Assembly: GCF_000423465.1 (NCBI RefSeq)
Contig: NZ_KE384021.1
Coordinates: 104,976 to 154,839 of the forward strand
DNA length: 49,864 nucleotides
Source of the DNA: Propionicicella superfundia DSM 22317
GTDB taxonomy: Bacteria > Actinomycetota > Actinomycetes > Propionibacteriales > Propionibacteriaceae
Reading direction: 5' to 3'
The notes under the pieces are model-generated. The model was not told where the DNA came from and ran no database searches. It saw only the letters and a program-made list of their open reading frames with translations. The translations under genes and the position numbers were made by a program. Below are positions 8,566 to 16,965 of the stretch, piece after piece (within the stretch, counting starts at the first letter, position 1; the number at the start of each line of letters is the position of its first letter).

Positions 8566-9765
8566 ATGGCCACCCGCCGCGTCCACCGACTGCCGGTCCT
8601 GGTGGTCGCGATGATGATCGCCGTCACCGGGTGCGCGCGGGGGCCGGCCGTGGAGTCCGGTCCGGCCGTGGAGTCCGGTTCGGCCACGTCCGGAGGCGCG
8701 TCCGCGACGGTCTCCGCGACGCCCGACGACTCGTGTGCGGCGCTGGCGGCGTCTCTCGACCTGGAGCGGCAGGTCGGGCAGTTGTTCATGGCCGGCATCC
8801 CGGCCACCTCCGAGAACGTGCCGAGCGAGGTGGCCGGCCTCATCCGCAGCGGACGGGTGGGCTCGGTGATCCTCGTCGGTGACAGTGGTGCCGGTGTGGA
8901 CGGCGTCGCTCTGCTCACCCGCGAGCTGGGCGAGCTCGATCCCGGTCTGCCGGTGCTCGTCGCCGCCGACCAGGAGGGCGGACAGGTGCAGCGGCTCCAG
9001 GGCCAGGGGTTCGACACCATCCCGTCGGCGGCCGAGCAGGCGAAGCTGTCCGACGCGACGCTCGTCGGCAAGGCCACGGTGTGGGGAGGCGAGCTGCAGC
9101 AGGCGGGTGTGACGTTCAACCTCGCTCCCGTCGCCGATGTCGTGCCGTCGTCGGTGGGGTCGGCGAACGAGCCGATCGGCGCGCTGCGCCGCGGCTACGG
9201 TTCCGATGCGACGGTCGTCGGCGAGAAGGTGAGCGCCGTCGTGACCGGCTACCGCAACGCTGGCGTGGCGACGACTCTCAAGCACTTTCCGAACCTGGGC
9301 AGGGTCACGGGCAACACCGACACCACCGTGCGGGTCGTCGACACCGTCACCGGCGCGAGCTCGGCGGCGCTGGACGCGTTCCGGGCCGGCATCGCCGCGG
9401 GTGCGGAGGCGGTCATGGTGTCCAATGCGGTGTACGCGAGGATCGACGCCGATCGTCCGGCGGCGTTCTCGCCGGCCGTCATCTCGCTGCTGCGCGACGG
9501 GCTCGGGTTCTCCGGCGTCATCGTGTCCGACGACCTGGGCAGCGCGGCGGCCGTCTCGGCGACGCCCAGCGCGGAGCGAGGGGTGACCTTCCTGGCGGCC
9601 GGCGGGGACCTCGTGGTGGACGTCGACGGTTCCACGGCGGGCGCCATGGTGTCGACGGCGATCGCGAAGGCGACGTCCGATCCGTCCTTCGCCGCGACGG
9701 TCACCGCGAAGGCGACCCGGGTGCTGCAGCTCAAGGCCCGGGTCGGGCTGGTCGACTGCACGTAG
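8566..9765 (+). CDS. Glycoside hydrolase family 3 lipoprotein (LpqI-like beta-N-acetylhexosaminidase)
   Basis: This 399-residue protein has a lipobox ending at Cys23 (V-T-G-C) and an Ala/Ser/Gly-rich linker that contains a duplicated 18-bp unit (8650-8685). A GH3 catalytic domain follows, with KHFP at 239-242 and the nucleophile region VSDDLG (Asp322/Asp323). It resembles the NagZ-type single-domain lipoproteins of actinobacteria such as LpqI, which cleave N-acetylglucosamine from peptidoglycan fragments. The loop that normally reads D-S-H after KHFPGHG reads N-T-D-T-T here, so the His of the usual Asp-His dyad is not visible. It starts 5 nt after mtr and is likely co-transcribed with it. Confidence 0.88.
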   Translation: MATRRVHRLPVLVVAMMIAVTGCARGPAVESGPAVESGSATSGGASATVSATPDDSCAALAASLDLERQVGQLFMAGIPATSENVPSEVAGLIRSGRVGSVILVGDSGAGVDGVALLTRELGELDPGLPVLVAADQEGGQVQRLQGQGFDTIPSAAEQAKLSDATLVGKATVWGGELQQAGVTFNLAPVADVVPSSVGSANEPIGALRRGYGSDATVVGEKVSAVVTGYRNAGVATTLKHFPNLGRVTGNTDTTVRVVDTVTGASSAALDAFRAGIAAGAEAVMVSNAVYARIDADRPAAFSPAVISLLRDGLGFSGVIVSDDLGSAAAVSATPSAERGVTFLAAGGDLVVDVDGSTAGAMVSTAIAKATSDPSFAATVTAKATRVLQLKARVGLVDCT

Positions 9766-9846
9766 CTACGCGTCGGGCCACGACGCTACACGAAGGTCAG
9801 GATGCTACCCGTCCCCCGGTAGCTTCCCGGCCGGAGGGTAGCGTCG
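9761..9846. repeat. Compound palindromic element, copy 2
   Basis: This element shares long blocks with 6250-6317: CGTAGCTACGCG at 9761-9772, CGAAGG at 9791-9796, GATGCTACC at 9801-9809 and GGTAGC(T)TCCCGGCCGGAG from 9818. Outer arms CGACGCTAC (9781-9789) and GTAGCGTCG (9838-9846) pair, and the inner arms 9800-9809/9818-9827 pair with one mismatch. The TAG stop of the GH3 gene (9763-9765) lies within the first palindrome. It separates the convergent GH3 and amidohydrolase genes. Confidence 0.75.
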
Positions 9847-9880
9847 TCGGGGCGCTCCGGCGGTCGGGGAGCGTTCGGGG

Positions 9881-11032
9881 TCAGGACAGGCGGTACACCC
9901 GCTCGGCGTTCTCGGAGGCGATGAGCCGCAGCACGCGCTGGGCGTCGGCGAGCGACCACTCGTCGGCGTCGACCCATGCCCCGATCACCGACGCGACACC
10001 CCTGCGCCACAGCAGCGATCCGAGCAGGTGCAGCTCGGCCGGGCCCCAGGCGTCCGAGCTGAACACCTGCTTGTGGAACGGGCCCAGCTCGAGGGACTCC
10101 GCGATGATCGACCGGCTCGCCGCACCCGCGTAGTTCACGCCGAGGCCGACATCGAAGTAGACGTTGTCGAAGACCTGCGCGAGGTACCCGGCCTCGCGAT
10201 GGAAGGGATAGTTGTGCAGCAGCATCACCGGGACGCCGGTCGGCTCGACCAGGCGCAGCCAGTCGGTGAGCAGCAGCGGGTTCGCGCGGTGCAGGGACAG
10301 GTCGGGGTCGCCGTAGCCGCAGTGCACCTGGAGCGGCAGGCCGAGGTCGACGCCGCACCAGCGCAGGTACGACAGCAGGGTCGGATCCGTGATCCGGGGA
10401 GTCCCGCCGCCGGCCCGTGCCAGCTCGGTTCCGGCCGCTCGCGTGACGGCATCCGTGCCGGGCCGCTCCGGGGCGAGGTCGAAGCCGTGCCGGTACGCCA
10501 GGATCGTCTTGGTGCCGACCGCTCCGGCGGCCCGCTCGGCCAGCCGCGCCGGGTACTCGGAGGCGAACCGGTCGGCGCTGCCGGACTCGGCCAGCAGCGC
10601 CTCGGCCACGGCCTCCAGCCGGACGACCTCCCGCACCCGTGCGGCGGCCGCGGCGGCGTGCGCGGGCGGGTCCAGGACGGCGTCGCCCAGGTAGCCGGTC
10701 TCCAGCAGGTACACGGCGGTGCCCGTGGCGCGCAGCAGCCGCTGGTTGACCTCGTCCTCGCCCAGCTCGCAGCGCCGCGCCCAGTACACGTCGGCGGTGG
10801 CGTGGCGGGGCAGGTCCAGCAGCGGCGCACACCAGGTGCGGATGGCGAACCCCACCTGGGAGTCGAACACCGTCCCGACCGACGGGCCGGAAGGGGCCTC
10901 GGTGAGCATGGACTCGAACCGTTCCCGCGGGACCTGCCGCCGCAGGGCGCCGTGGACGTGGTGGTCGACCAGGCCCAGCCCGGCGAGGAACGCCGCCAGC
11001 GGGTCGTGAGGATCCTCGCGCATGGTCACCAT
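9881..11032 (-). CDS. Amidohydrolase family protein (FluG N-terminal-like)
   Basis: This 383-residue protein has a metal-binding HxH near the N terminus (residues 25-27, LVDHHVHG), a second metal-ligand region LQVHCGYGDPD, a third LLHNYPFHREA and a late Asp in SSDAWG. This is the amidohydrolase TIM-barrel pattern. The closest recognisable type is the amidohydrolase domain that in FluG proteins is fused to a glutamine-synthetase-like domain. Here the two occur as separate genes of one minus-strand cluster. It overlaps the aminotransferase gene by 7 nt. A second in-frame ATG at 11023 is possible and would shorten it by three residues. The substrate is unknown. Confidence 0.8.
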   Translation of the reverse strand: MVTMREDPHDPLAAFLAGLGLVDHHVHGALRRQVPRERFESMLTEAPSGPSVGTVFDSQVGFAIRTWCAPLLDLPRHATADVYWARRCELGEDEVNQRLLRATGTAVYLLETGYLGDAVLDPPAHAAAAAARVREVVRLEAVAEALLAESGSADRFASEYPARLAERAAGAVGTKTILAYRHGFDLAPERPGTDAVTRAAGTELARAGGGTPRITDPTLLSYLRWCGVDLGLPLQVHCGYGDPDLSLHRANPLLLTDWLRLVEPTGVPVMLLHNYPFHREAGYLAQVFDNVYFDVGLGVNYAGAASRSIIAESLELGPFHKQVFSSDAWGPAELHLLGSLLWRRGVASVIGAWVDADEWSLADAQRVLRLIASENAERVYRLS

Positions 11033-12327
11033 CCTGCGTACGCCGCCAGTTGCTCATCGGTGATCCGCCCCGCGGTGCGGATCGCCTCGGTCAGGATCTC
11101 CACGGCACGGTCGACCTCGGACTCGCCGATCACCAGCGGCGGTGTCACTTCGAGGACGTTGCCGCCCACGTAGTACACCACGGCGCCGAGTTCCCACGCG
11201 CGGTACACGACGCGGGCGGCGAGCCCGGGATCCCGCTCGCGGGAGTCGCGGTCGGTGACGAGGTCCACCCCGATCGCCAGGCCGCGTCCGCGCACCTCGC
11301 CGACGGCGGTCAGGCCGGCGCACGCCTCGCGCAGTCCGGCGCGCAGCCGGCCGCCCATCGCGTCGGCCCGTTCGGCGAGTCCCTCGGTCTCGATGGTGCG
11401 CAGCACGGCACGCCCGACGGCGGTGGACCACGGGTTGCCGGCCGTCGTGAGCAGGGCGCTCCCGGCGGGCTGGTCCAGCACCGCGGCGGGCCCGACGGCG
11501 GCCGAGAGAGGCAGGCCCGCGCCGAGCGACTTCCCGAACGTCACGATGTCGGGGACGATGCCGTCGTGCGCGAAGGCGTGCAGTGTGCCCGGACGTCCGA
11601 GCCCGACCTTCACCTCGTCGCAGATCAGCAGGGTGCCCGTGTCGGCGCACAGCCGCGCGACGTCGGCGAGGAAGCCGTCGGGAGGAACGATCAGGCCGCC
11701 GTCGGACAGGATCGGCTCCACCAGCAGGCAGGCGGCGTCCCGCGGGGCGAGGGCGGCGGCGATCCCCGCGAGCTGCGCCTCGTAGGCGGCGTGGCCGTCG
11801 CGGAAGGGCTCGGGGTAGTCGACGAACCGCACGTCCTCGGACGGGGCCGCGCTGCCGCCCTCGACGTGAACGCCCGAGGCGGACATGGCGAGACCGAGGC
11901 CGCCGTGGTAGCTGCGGTGGAACGCGACGACCACGGGACGTCCGGTGGCGGCGAGCGCGCAGCGGATCGCGACGTCGTTGGCGTCCGACCCGGCGTGGCC
12001 GAGGTAGACCCGCCGTTCGCCGCGGCCGGGGACGAGGGCGAGCAGGTCCTCGGCCAACGCGACGGCCGAGGGGTGGACGGCCGACAGGGCCCCGGCGCCG
12101 GGTGGCGCCTGTGCGGCGCGGGTGAGCGCCTCCACGACGGCGGGATGGCCGTGTCCGAGGCCGCATGCGGTCCAGGTCGCCGACAGGTCGAGCAGTTCGC
12201 GGCCGCCCGGTTCCACGAGCAGGCAGCCCGCTCCCGACTCGACCACCTGCGGGAAGAAGCGCAGCTTCTCGACGCCGGCGAGGGCCGCCGCGTCCCGCGC
12301 GATCCAGCCGGCCTCCGCGTCAGGCAT
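11026..12327 (-). CDS. Class III PLP-dependent aminotransferase
   Basis: This 433-residue fold-type I aminotransferase has the PLP Asp in LLICDEV (Asp237) and the Schiff-base lysine in FGKSLGAGLPL (Lys266). The family transfers amino groups from the omega position of amines such as diamines, GABA or ethanolamine derivatives. It overlaps the permease gene by 8 nt and the amidohydrolase by 7 nt, which indicates coupled translation. Given the ligase and permease beside it, an omega-amine or a gamma-glutamylated amine is a plausible substrate, by inference only. Confidence 0.88.
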   Translation of the reverse strand: MPDAEAGWIARDAAALAGVEKLRFFPQVVESGAGCLLVEPGGRELLDLSATWTACGLGHGHPAVVEALTRAAQAPPGAGALSAVHPSAVALAEDLLALVPGRGERRVYLGHAGSDANDVAIRCALAATGRPVVVAFHRSYHGGLGLAMSASGVHVEGGSAAPSEDVRFVDYPEPFRDGHAAYEAQLAGIAAALAPRDAACLLVEPILSDGGLIVPPDGFLADVARLCADTGTLLICDEVKVGLGRPGTLHAFAHDGIVPDIVTFGKSLGAGLPLSAAVGPAAVLDQPAGSALLTTAGNPWSTAVGRAVLRTIETEGLAERADAMGGRLRAGLREACAGLTAVGEVRGRGLAIGVDLVTDRDSRERDPGLAARVVYRAWELGAVVYYVGGNVLEVTPPLVIGESEVDRAVEILTEAIRTAGRITDEQLAAYAGW

Positions 12328-13750
12328 CCGTGGCCATCTCGTGGGCCGAGTCCGCCTCGTCCAGCTCGGCGGTCAGCGAGTTCCCGATCCGCTCCGCCAG
12401 GGGCTTGGCGGCGAGGGCGATGATCGCGCCGACGACGACCCACGCGAGCGCGACGGTCGCCGGCGAGATGCCGCTTGCGTCCTTCACGTTGTAGAAGATG
12501 ACGACCAGGATGAACAGCGCGCCGAGCGCGGGGATGACCATCTCCCACGCGGCGGCCTTCACCAGCTTCTTCCGCCATGCGACGATCACCGCGATCTCGG
12601 TGAGCAGGTAGGCGAACAGCAGGCACACGGTGCCGGCGACGGCGAAGAAGAAGTAGGAGTCGATCGCCATGTTGCCCGTGCCCATGTCGGGCCAGCCGCT
12701 CAGCCAGGAGACGAGGTTCACGACGACGCCGACGGCGGCCATGGTGATGACCGCGACCCACGGGCTGCCGTGGGCCTCGTCCACGGTCGCGAGCTGCCGC
12801 GGGCCGAAGCCATGGCGGGCGAGCGCCATCGTGAGCCGGGCGGCGGTGGCGACCGACGACAGGTTGGACGCGAACGCCGAGAGCACGGCCGCGATCATGA
12901 CGACGATGCCGAACCAGGCGCCGATGTAGCTCGTGCCGAGCTCGCCGAGGGTGTTGCCGGATCCCTGGAACGCGGCCAGGCCCGCCTCGTCGGTGCCGAA
13001 CCCGATCGTCTGGGCGAACATCACGAGGACGAACAGGACGCCGGTCAGGAGCACGGAGCCGAACAGTGCGCGCGGGATGTTGCGCCGGGGACTGTCGGTC
13101 TCCTCGCCGAGGGCGGCGCAGGCCTCGAAGCCGGCCCACGACAGGAAGGCGGCGACGACCGACGCGACGATCGCCTCGAAGCTGACGCCGCTCGGGGCGA
13201 ACACGCTGAGGTCGATCCCGGTGGAGGGCGCCCCGCCCTTGCCGAAGATCACGAGCACCAGGATGATCATGGACGCGATGCCGATGCCTTCGATGACCAG
13301 CAGCAGACGCGACACCGTCGTCGTGTCGCGGGTGTTCAGGTATGCCGTGAGCAGCAGGCAGATCATGGCGGTGAGCCCGAATCCCCACTCGCCCAGCCCG
13401 AACTGGGCGAGCAGCGCGTTGAGGAACGCGCCGAACACCGCGGCGGTGCAGATCGTGAAGAACAGGTAGGTGCCGAGCAGGCAGAACCCGGCGATGAACC
13501 CGGCGCGGGGACCCATCGTCGCGCCCACCAGGGCGTACGCGCTGCCGGCGTGATTGAAGCGCGAGGTGAGCCGGATGAACCCGTACGCGACGAGGGCGAC
13601 GCCGGCGAAGCCGAGCAGGAAGACGAGAGGCACCCCCTTGCCGGCCGTGGCGATGATGCCCTGACCGTTGCCGGACATCGCCAGCGTCGGTCCCATCAGG
13701 CCGAGCGAAAGGGCCAGCGCCCCCCAGAGCTTCAACTTGGGCTTGGACAT
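12320..13750 (-). CDS. APC family amino acid or amine permease
   Basis: This 476-residue protein has about twelve hydrophobic helices. It begins KLWGALALSLGLMGPTLAMSGNGQG, the usual helix-1 region of APC-superfamily transporters with a Gly-rich unwound segment. The ATG at 13750 has AAGGAG (complement of 13759-13764) 8 nt upstream; longer readings run into the ligase gene in another frame. It probably imports the amine or amino acid used by the neighbouring ligase and aminotransferase. The transported compound cannot be read from sequence. Confidence 0.87.
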   Translation of the reverse strand: MSKPKLKLWGALALSLGLMGPTLAMSGNGQGIIATAGKGVPLVFLLGFAGVALVAYGFIRLTSRFNHAGSAYALVGATMGPRAGFIAGFCLLGTYLFFTICTAAVFGAFLNALLAQFGLGEWGFGLTAMICLLLTAYLNTRDTTTVSRLLLVIEGIGIASMIILVLVIFGKGGAPSTGIDLSVFAPSGVSFEAIVASVVAAFLSWAGFEACAALGEETDSPRRNIPRALFGSVLLTGVLFVLVMFAQTIGFGTDEAGLAAFQGSGNTLGELGTSYIGAWFGIVVMIAAVLSAFASNLSSVATAARLTMALARHGFGPRQLATVDEAHGSPWVAVITMAAVGVVVNLVSWLSGWPDMGTGNMAIDSYFFFAVAGTVCLLFAYLLTEIAVIVAWRKKLVKAAAWEMVIPALGALFILVVIFYNVKDASGISPATVALAWVVVGAIIALAAKPLAERIGNSLTAELDEADSAHEMATDA

Positions 13751-13779
13751 CTCGGATACTCCTTGATTCTCTCGTTCTC

Positions 13780-15117
13780 TCAGGCGGACCACGCGAACCG
13801 GAAGGTCCGGTGCAGGTCCTGCGCTGCGTCGATGGTCGCCTCGTGCCGGCGCATGGCCAGCGCCGCGGCGTGCAGGGGTGCGCCGAGGATCTCGCGGACG
13901 GCGGTGCTCGCCTCGAAGCCGGCGAGCCGGTCGGCCGCGGTGGACGGCAGCAGGGCGACGCCGGCGGCCGACCGCTCGGCGTCGCTGAGGTCGGCGGGAT
14001 CGACCGCCACGGGGGCCGGGACGGGGGTCGCGTCCTCGATCCCCTTCCGGGCCAGGCCGAGGACGAGTCCGCTCGACAGATACGGGTTCGCGCCGGCGTC
14101 CACGCACTTCACCTCGAGGTTGGCGCCGTGGGGATTGCCGTAGGTGGGCGCGAGATAGCGCAGCGCCGCCTCCCGGTTCTCGGTGCCCCAGCAGGCCCAG
14201 GCGCCGGACCACCCGCCCGCGTGGATGCGTTCGCCGGAGACCACTGTTCCGGCGAGGATCGCCATCGCCGACGGGAGGCCCGCGAGGATGCCTCCGACGG
14301 CGGACGCGGCCTCGGAGGTGAGCCCTTCCGCCGCGTCGCCCCCGCTGAACAGCGGTCGTCCCGCGCGGCTCATGGACAGATGCAGATGTGCGCCGTTGCC
14401 CGAGCCGCCGGCGAACGGCACCGGTGAGAAGGACGCGCGCAACCGGTGTTCGCGGGCCACCCGCCCGATGATGGAGCGGGCGAGCAGGACGTTGTCGGCC
14501 GACGTGATCGGATCGCGCGGAGGCAGGGACATCTCGCACTGGCCGAGGCCGTACTCGGCGTGGATCTGCTCCGGGACGACGCCTGCCGCGGTCAGCCGCT
14601 CACAGATCTCGGCACCGAACACGGCGAGTTCGGAGTACACGCCGGCGCCGTAGCACGGCCAGCCGAACTCGTCCCCGAGGGGCCGGCCCTCCCAGTCGGT
14701 GAGGGCGAACTCCAACTCGTGTCCGACGAGCGCGTCGATCCCGAGTGCGGCGAGGGCGTCCACCTGACGGCGCAGCACGTCGCGCCAGCAGTAGGGGGAT
14801 CGTTCGCCGTCCTGATCGCGCACATCGGCGACCGCCCAGGCGATGCCGTTGTCGAGGACGCGTGCGGTGTCGAGGTCGGCGGTGAGGCGGAGATCCCCGA
14901 TGACGGATACCTCGGGGGTGAGCGGGACGGCGTTGTCGACGCAGAACTGGGGCCAGGTCAAGGAGGCGCCCATGCCGTGGCGGGCGAAACTCTCGATGCG
15001 GCCCGCCGGGACCGTCTTGGCCCGCATCACGCCACCGGAGTCGCTGATCACTCCGGTGAGGGTGCGGGCGCCGGAGTCACGGAGCCGGGTCGCTTGTTCG
15101 CTGATCTGATCGCTCAT
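13780..15117 (-). CDS. Glutamine synthetase-like gamma-glutamyl-amine ligase
   Basis: This 445-residue glutamine synthetase family protein has an N-terminal beta-grasp region and a catalytic domain with VGHELEF, the GNGAHLHLS metal/ammonia-site motif, ENREAALR, and ANLEVKCVDAGANPYL. It lacks the adenylylation-loop tyrosine context of GSI and sits with an amine-type permease and aminotransferase. This matches the GlnA3/GlnA4/PuuA class, which glutamylates polyamines or ethanolamine rather than ammonia. It is the first gene of the minus-strand cluster, with an AGAGGA site just before the ATG and a divergent regulatory region upstream. Confidence 0.87.
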   Translation of the reverse strand: MSDQISEQATRLRDSGARTLTGVISDSGGVMRAKTVPAGRIESFARHGMGASLTWPQFCVDNAVPLTPEVSVIGDLRLTADLDTARVLDNGIAWAVADVRDQDGERSPYCWRDVLRRQVDALAALGIDALVGHELEFALTDWEGRPLGDEFGWPCYGAGVYSELAVFGAEICERLTAAGVVPEQIHAEYGLGQCEMSLPPRDPITSADNVLLARSIIGRVAREHRLRASFSPVPFAGGSGNGAHLHLSMSRAGRPLFSGGDAAEGLTSEAASAVGGILAGLPSAMAILAGTVVSGERIHAGGWSGAWACWGTENREAALRYLAPTYGNPHGANLEVKCVDAGANPYLSSGLVLGLARKGIEDATPVPAPVAVDPADLSDAERSAAGVALLPSTAADRLAGFEASTAVREILGAPLHAAALAMRRHEATIDAAQDLHRTFRFAWSA

Positions 15118-15134
15118 TGTCCTCTTGTCCCACA

Positions 15135-15193
15135 GTTGTTACATACGTTTCAATATCGCCGCGCTGGCGCCTGACTGAAACAACGGATACATT
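15135..15193. promoter_or_regulatory. Pair of inverted TGAAAC-type motifs in the divergent region
   Basis: Two related 20-bp motifs face in opposite directions. One reads minus strand over 15135-15154 (ATTGAAACGTATGTAACAAC); the other reads plus strand over 15174-15193 (ACTGAAACAACGGATACATT). Shared positions are TGAAAC and GnAnCA. They lie between the divergent ligase and amidotransferase genes. Candidate binding proteins are the RpiR regulator encoded here or GlnR. Confidence 0.5.
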
Positions 15194-15313
15194 CTTTGGC
15201 ATCACGAACGCGCGGCGCAACGAGTCTTCGGACATCGGCCGAAGTCTTAACAGCATTGACACACACGGCGCGCGGCCGCGGGACGGGTCAGCACGTGGAT
15301 GGAGGATCGCATC

Positions 15314-16096
15314 GTGTGCCGCTTGCTCGGGTTCGTCGTCGACGGGCCCCACACGGCTCGGGAGGTGCTCGGTGAGCGGGACTTCGCCGAGTTCACGTCG
15401 CTGAGTCGTGTCCACTGCGACGGCTGGGGCGTGGCCGGCGTCAACGGCGTCGGTCTCGTCACCCGCTCCTCGGCCCTGCCCGCCGACACCGACCGCGAGT
15501 ACGGCGAATCCACCGGGACGCTGCGGACGTCCGCCGGCTTCGTCCACCTGCGGTGGGCCACCGACGGGCTCGCGGTGGCGCCGCAGAACAGCCACCCGTT
15601 CAGCGACGGCGAGATCGCGCTCGCCCACAACGGATCCATCGCGCCGCTGGACCGGCTGGAGGGCCTGCTCTCGCCCGAGGGGCGCGCGGCCCTGCGGGGA
15701 GACACCGACTCGGAGCGCTATTTCCAGTTCGTGCGCGACCGTATCCGGGCGCGCGCCGACGAGGCGGCCGGGGTGGTCGACGCGATCGACACCCTCGCGA
15801 CCGAGTTCCCCCTGGCGAGCCTGAACGCGATGGTGCTGAGCGCGTCCGCCCTCTACGTCGTCCACGTCAGCAGCCTGGCGGTGCCGCCGGAGGACGACTT
15901 CCGGACGATGTCGGCGCAGGGCGAGCCGATCCCGCGCGACCATCTGGACGGGTACTTCCGGATGTCGTACCGTCACCAGGGATCAGGGTGGGCGGTCGTG
16001 TCGAGCGGCCTGCCCGCCGCGGGCTGGACGCCGGTACGCCCCGACTCGGTGGTTCGCATCGGCCGTGCCGACGGAAGGTTCGAGTATCTGCGATGA
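15314..16096 (+). CDS. Class II glutamine amidotransferase-like protein (EgtC family)
   Basis: This 260-residue protein starts GTG-TGC, so after Met removal Cys2 becomes the N-terminal nucleophile (CRLLGFV), as in all class II (Ntn) amidotransferases. WGVAG, the HLRWATDG segment and NSHPFSDGEIALAHNG complete the glutaminase site. GGAGG at 15301-15305 fixes the start 8 nt downstream and rules out a five-residue N-terminal extension that would block the nucleophile. EgtC removes a gamma-glutamyl group during ergothioneine synthesis, but no egtA, egtB, egtD or egtE is in view. Here the gene is divergent from a gamma-glutamyl ligase and overlaps an RpiR regulator by 4 nt. Confidence 0.88.
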   Translation: MCRLLGFVVDGPHTAREVLGERDFAEFTSLSRVHCDGWGVAGVNGVGLVTRSSALPADTDREYGESTGTLRTSAGFVHLRWATDGLAVAPQNSHPFSDGEIALAHNGSIAPLDRLEGLLSPEGRAALRGDTDSERYFQFVRDRIRARADEAAGVVDAIDTLATEFPLASLNAMVLSASALYVVHVSSLAVPPEDDFRTMSAQGEPIPRDHLDGYFRMSYRHQGSGWAVVSSGLPAAGWTPVRPDSVVRIGRADGRFEYLR

Positions 16097-16965
16097 CTCT
16101 CGCCGAGACCCTCCGGGGTGACCTGTCCGCGCTCACGCCGCGGGAGCGGAAGGTGGCGTGGGCCCTCATCGCGGAGTACCCCGGGGCGGGCCTCGGGAGC
16201 GCGGCCGACCTGGCCAAGGCCGCCGGTGTGAGCGCCCCGACGGTGGTCCGCTTCGCCCGGGCTCTGGGATTCGGGGGGTTCGCCGATCTGCAGACCCAGC
16301 TTCGCGAGGAGCTCACCCAGCGGACGCTGTCGCCGTTCGCGATGCTGGCGGAGCAACTGCAGCGCAACGACACGAGTCCCGAGCACTGGCTGGCCCGGGG
16401 CCTGCCCGCGCAGCAGGAATGCCTGCGCGCCCTCGGCGGCATCCCCGTCTCGGAACTCGACCGCGCCGCCGGACTGCTGGCCGACCCCCGGCTGCGGGTG
16501 ACGGCGTTCGGAGGCCGGTACTCGGGGCTCATCGCCCACTACCTGACCCTTCACCTGCAGCAGGTGCGGCCCGGGGTGCGGCCGCAGGCCCCGGGCCAGG
16601 CGCTGCCCGGCTCGGAGTTCCTCGACACCGACAAGCGGGACGTGTTCGTCGTCTACGACTTCCGCAGGTACCAGACCTCGACGATCCGGCAGGCCGAGGC
16701 ACTGGCCGCCGCGGGCGCGTCCCTCATCTGCATCACCGACCCGTGGCTGTCGCCGGTGGCGAAGGTGTCCGAGGTCGTCCTGCCGACGTCGGTCGCCTCG
16801 GCGACGCCGTTCGACTCGTCGGCGGCGGCCTTCGTGCTCACCGAGCTGCTGGTCGGCGCCGTCCTGGACCTGGTCGGCGACTCCGCCCTGGAGCGGATCC
16901 GGCGCTGGGACGAGGTGCGCGCCGACGAGGTGGAGGCATGGCAGGCGCCTCCCGACACCGTCTGA
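16093..16965 (+). CDS. MurR/RpiR family transcriptional regulator
   Basis: This 290-residue protein has an N-terminal RpiR HTH (residues about 10-75, including TPRERKVAWALI and SAPTVVRFARALGFGGFADLQ) and a C-terminal SIS domain from about 120 to 270 with the SSAAAFVLTELL segment. SIS domains in this family bind phosphosugars or other small effectors. The ATG overlaps the stop of the EgtC-like gene, so the two are coupled. Its place in the divergent cluster suggests it controls the amine or gamma-glutamyl genes, perhaps through the paired motifs at 15135-15193. Confidence 0.9.
   Translation: MTLAETLRGDLSALTPRERKVAWALIAEYPGAGLGSAADLAKAAGVSAPTVVRFARALGFGGFADLQTQLREELTQRTLSPFAMLAEQLQRNDTSPEHWLARGLPAQQECLRALGGIPVSELDRAAGLLADPRLRVTAFGGRYSGLIAHYLTLHLQQVRPGVRPQAPGQALPGSEFLDTDKRDVFVVYDFRRYQTSTIRQAEALAAAGASLICITDPWLSPVAKVSEVVLPTSVASATPFDSSAAAFVLTELLVGAVLDLVGDSALERIRRWDEVRADEVEAWQAPPDTV

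Noticed and set aside
15256-15261. TTGACA upstream of the EgtC-like gene as a -35 box
   Set aside because: No AT-containing -10 hexamer occurs at a workable distance in the GC-rich sequence that follows.
15299-15313. Earlier in-frame start for the EgtC-like gene
   Set aside because: It would place five residues before the Cys nucleophile and prevent Ntn maturation; GGAGG spacing supports GTG 15314.
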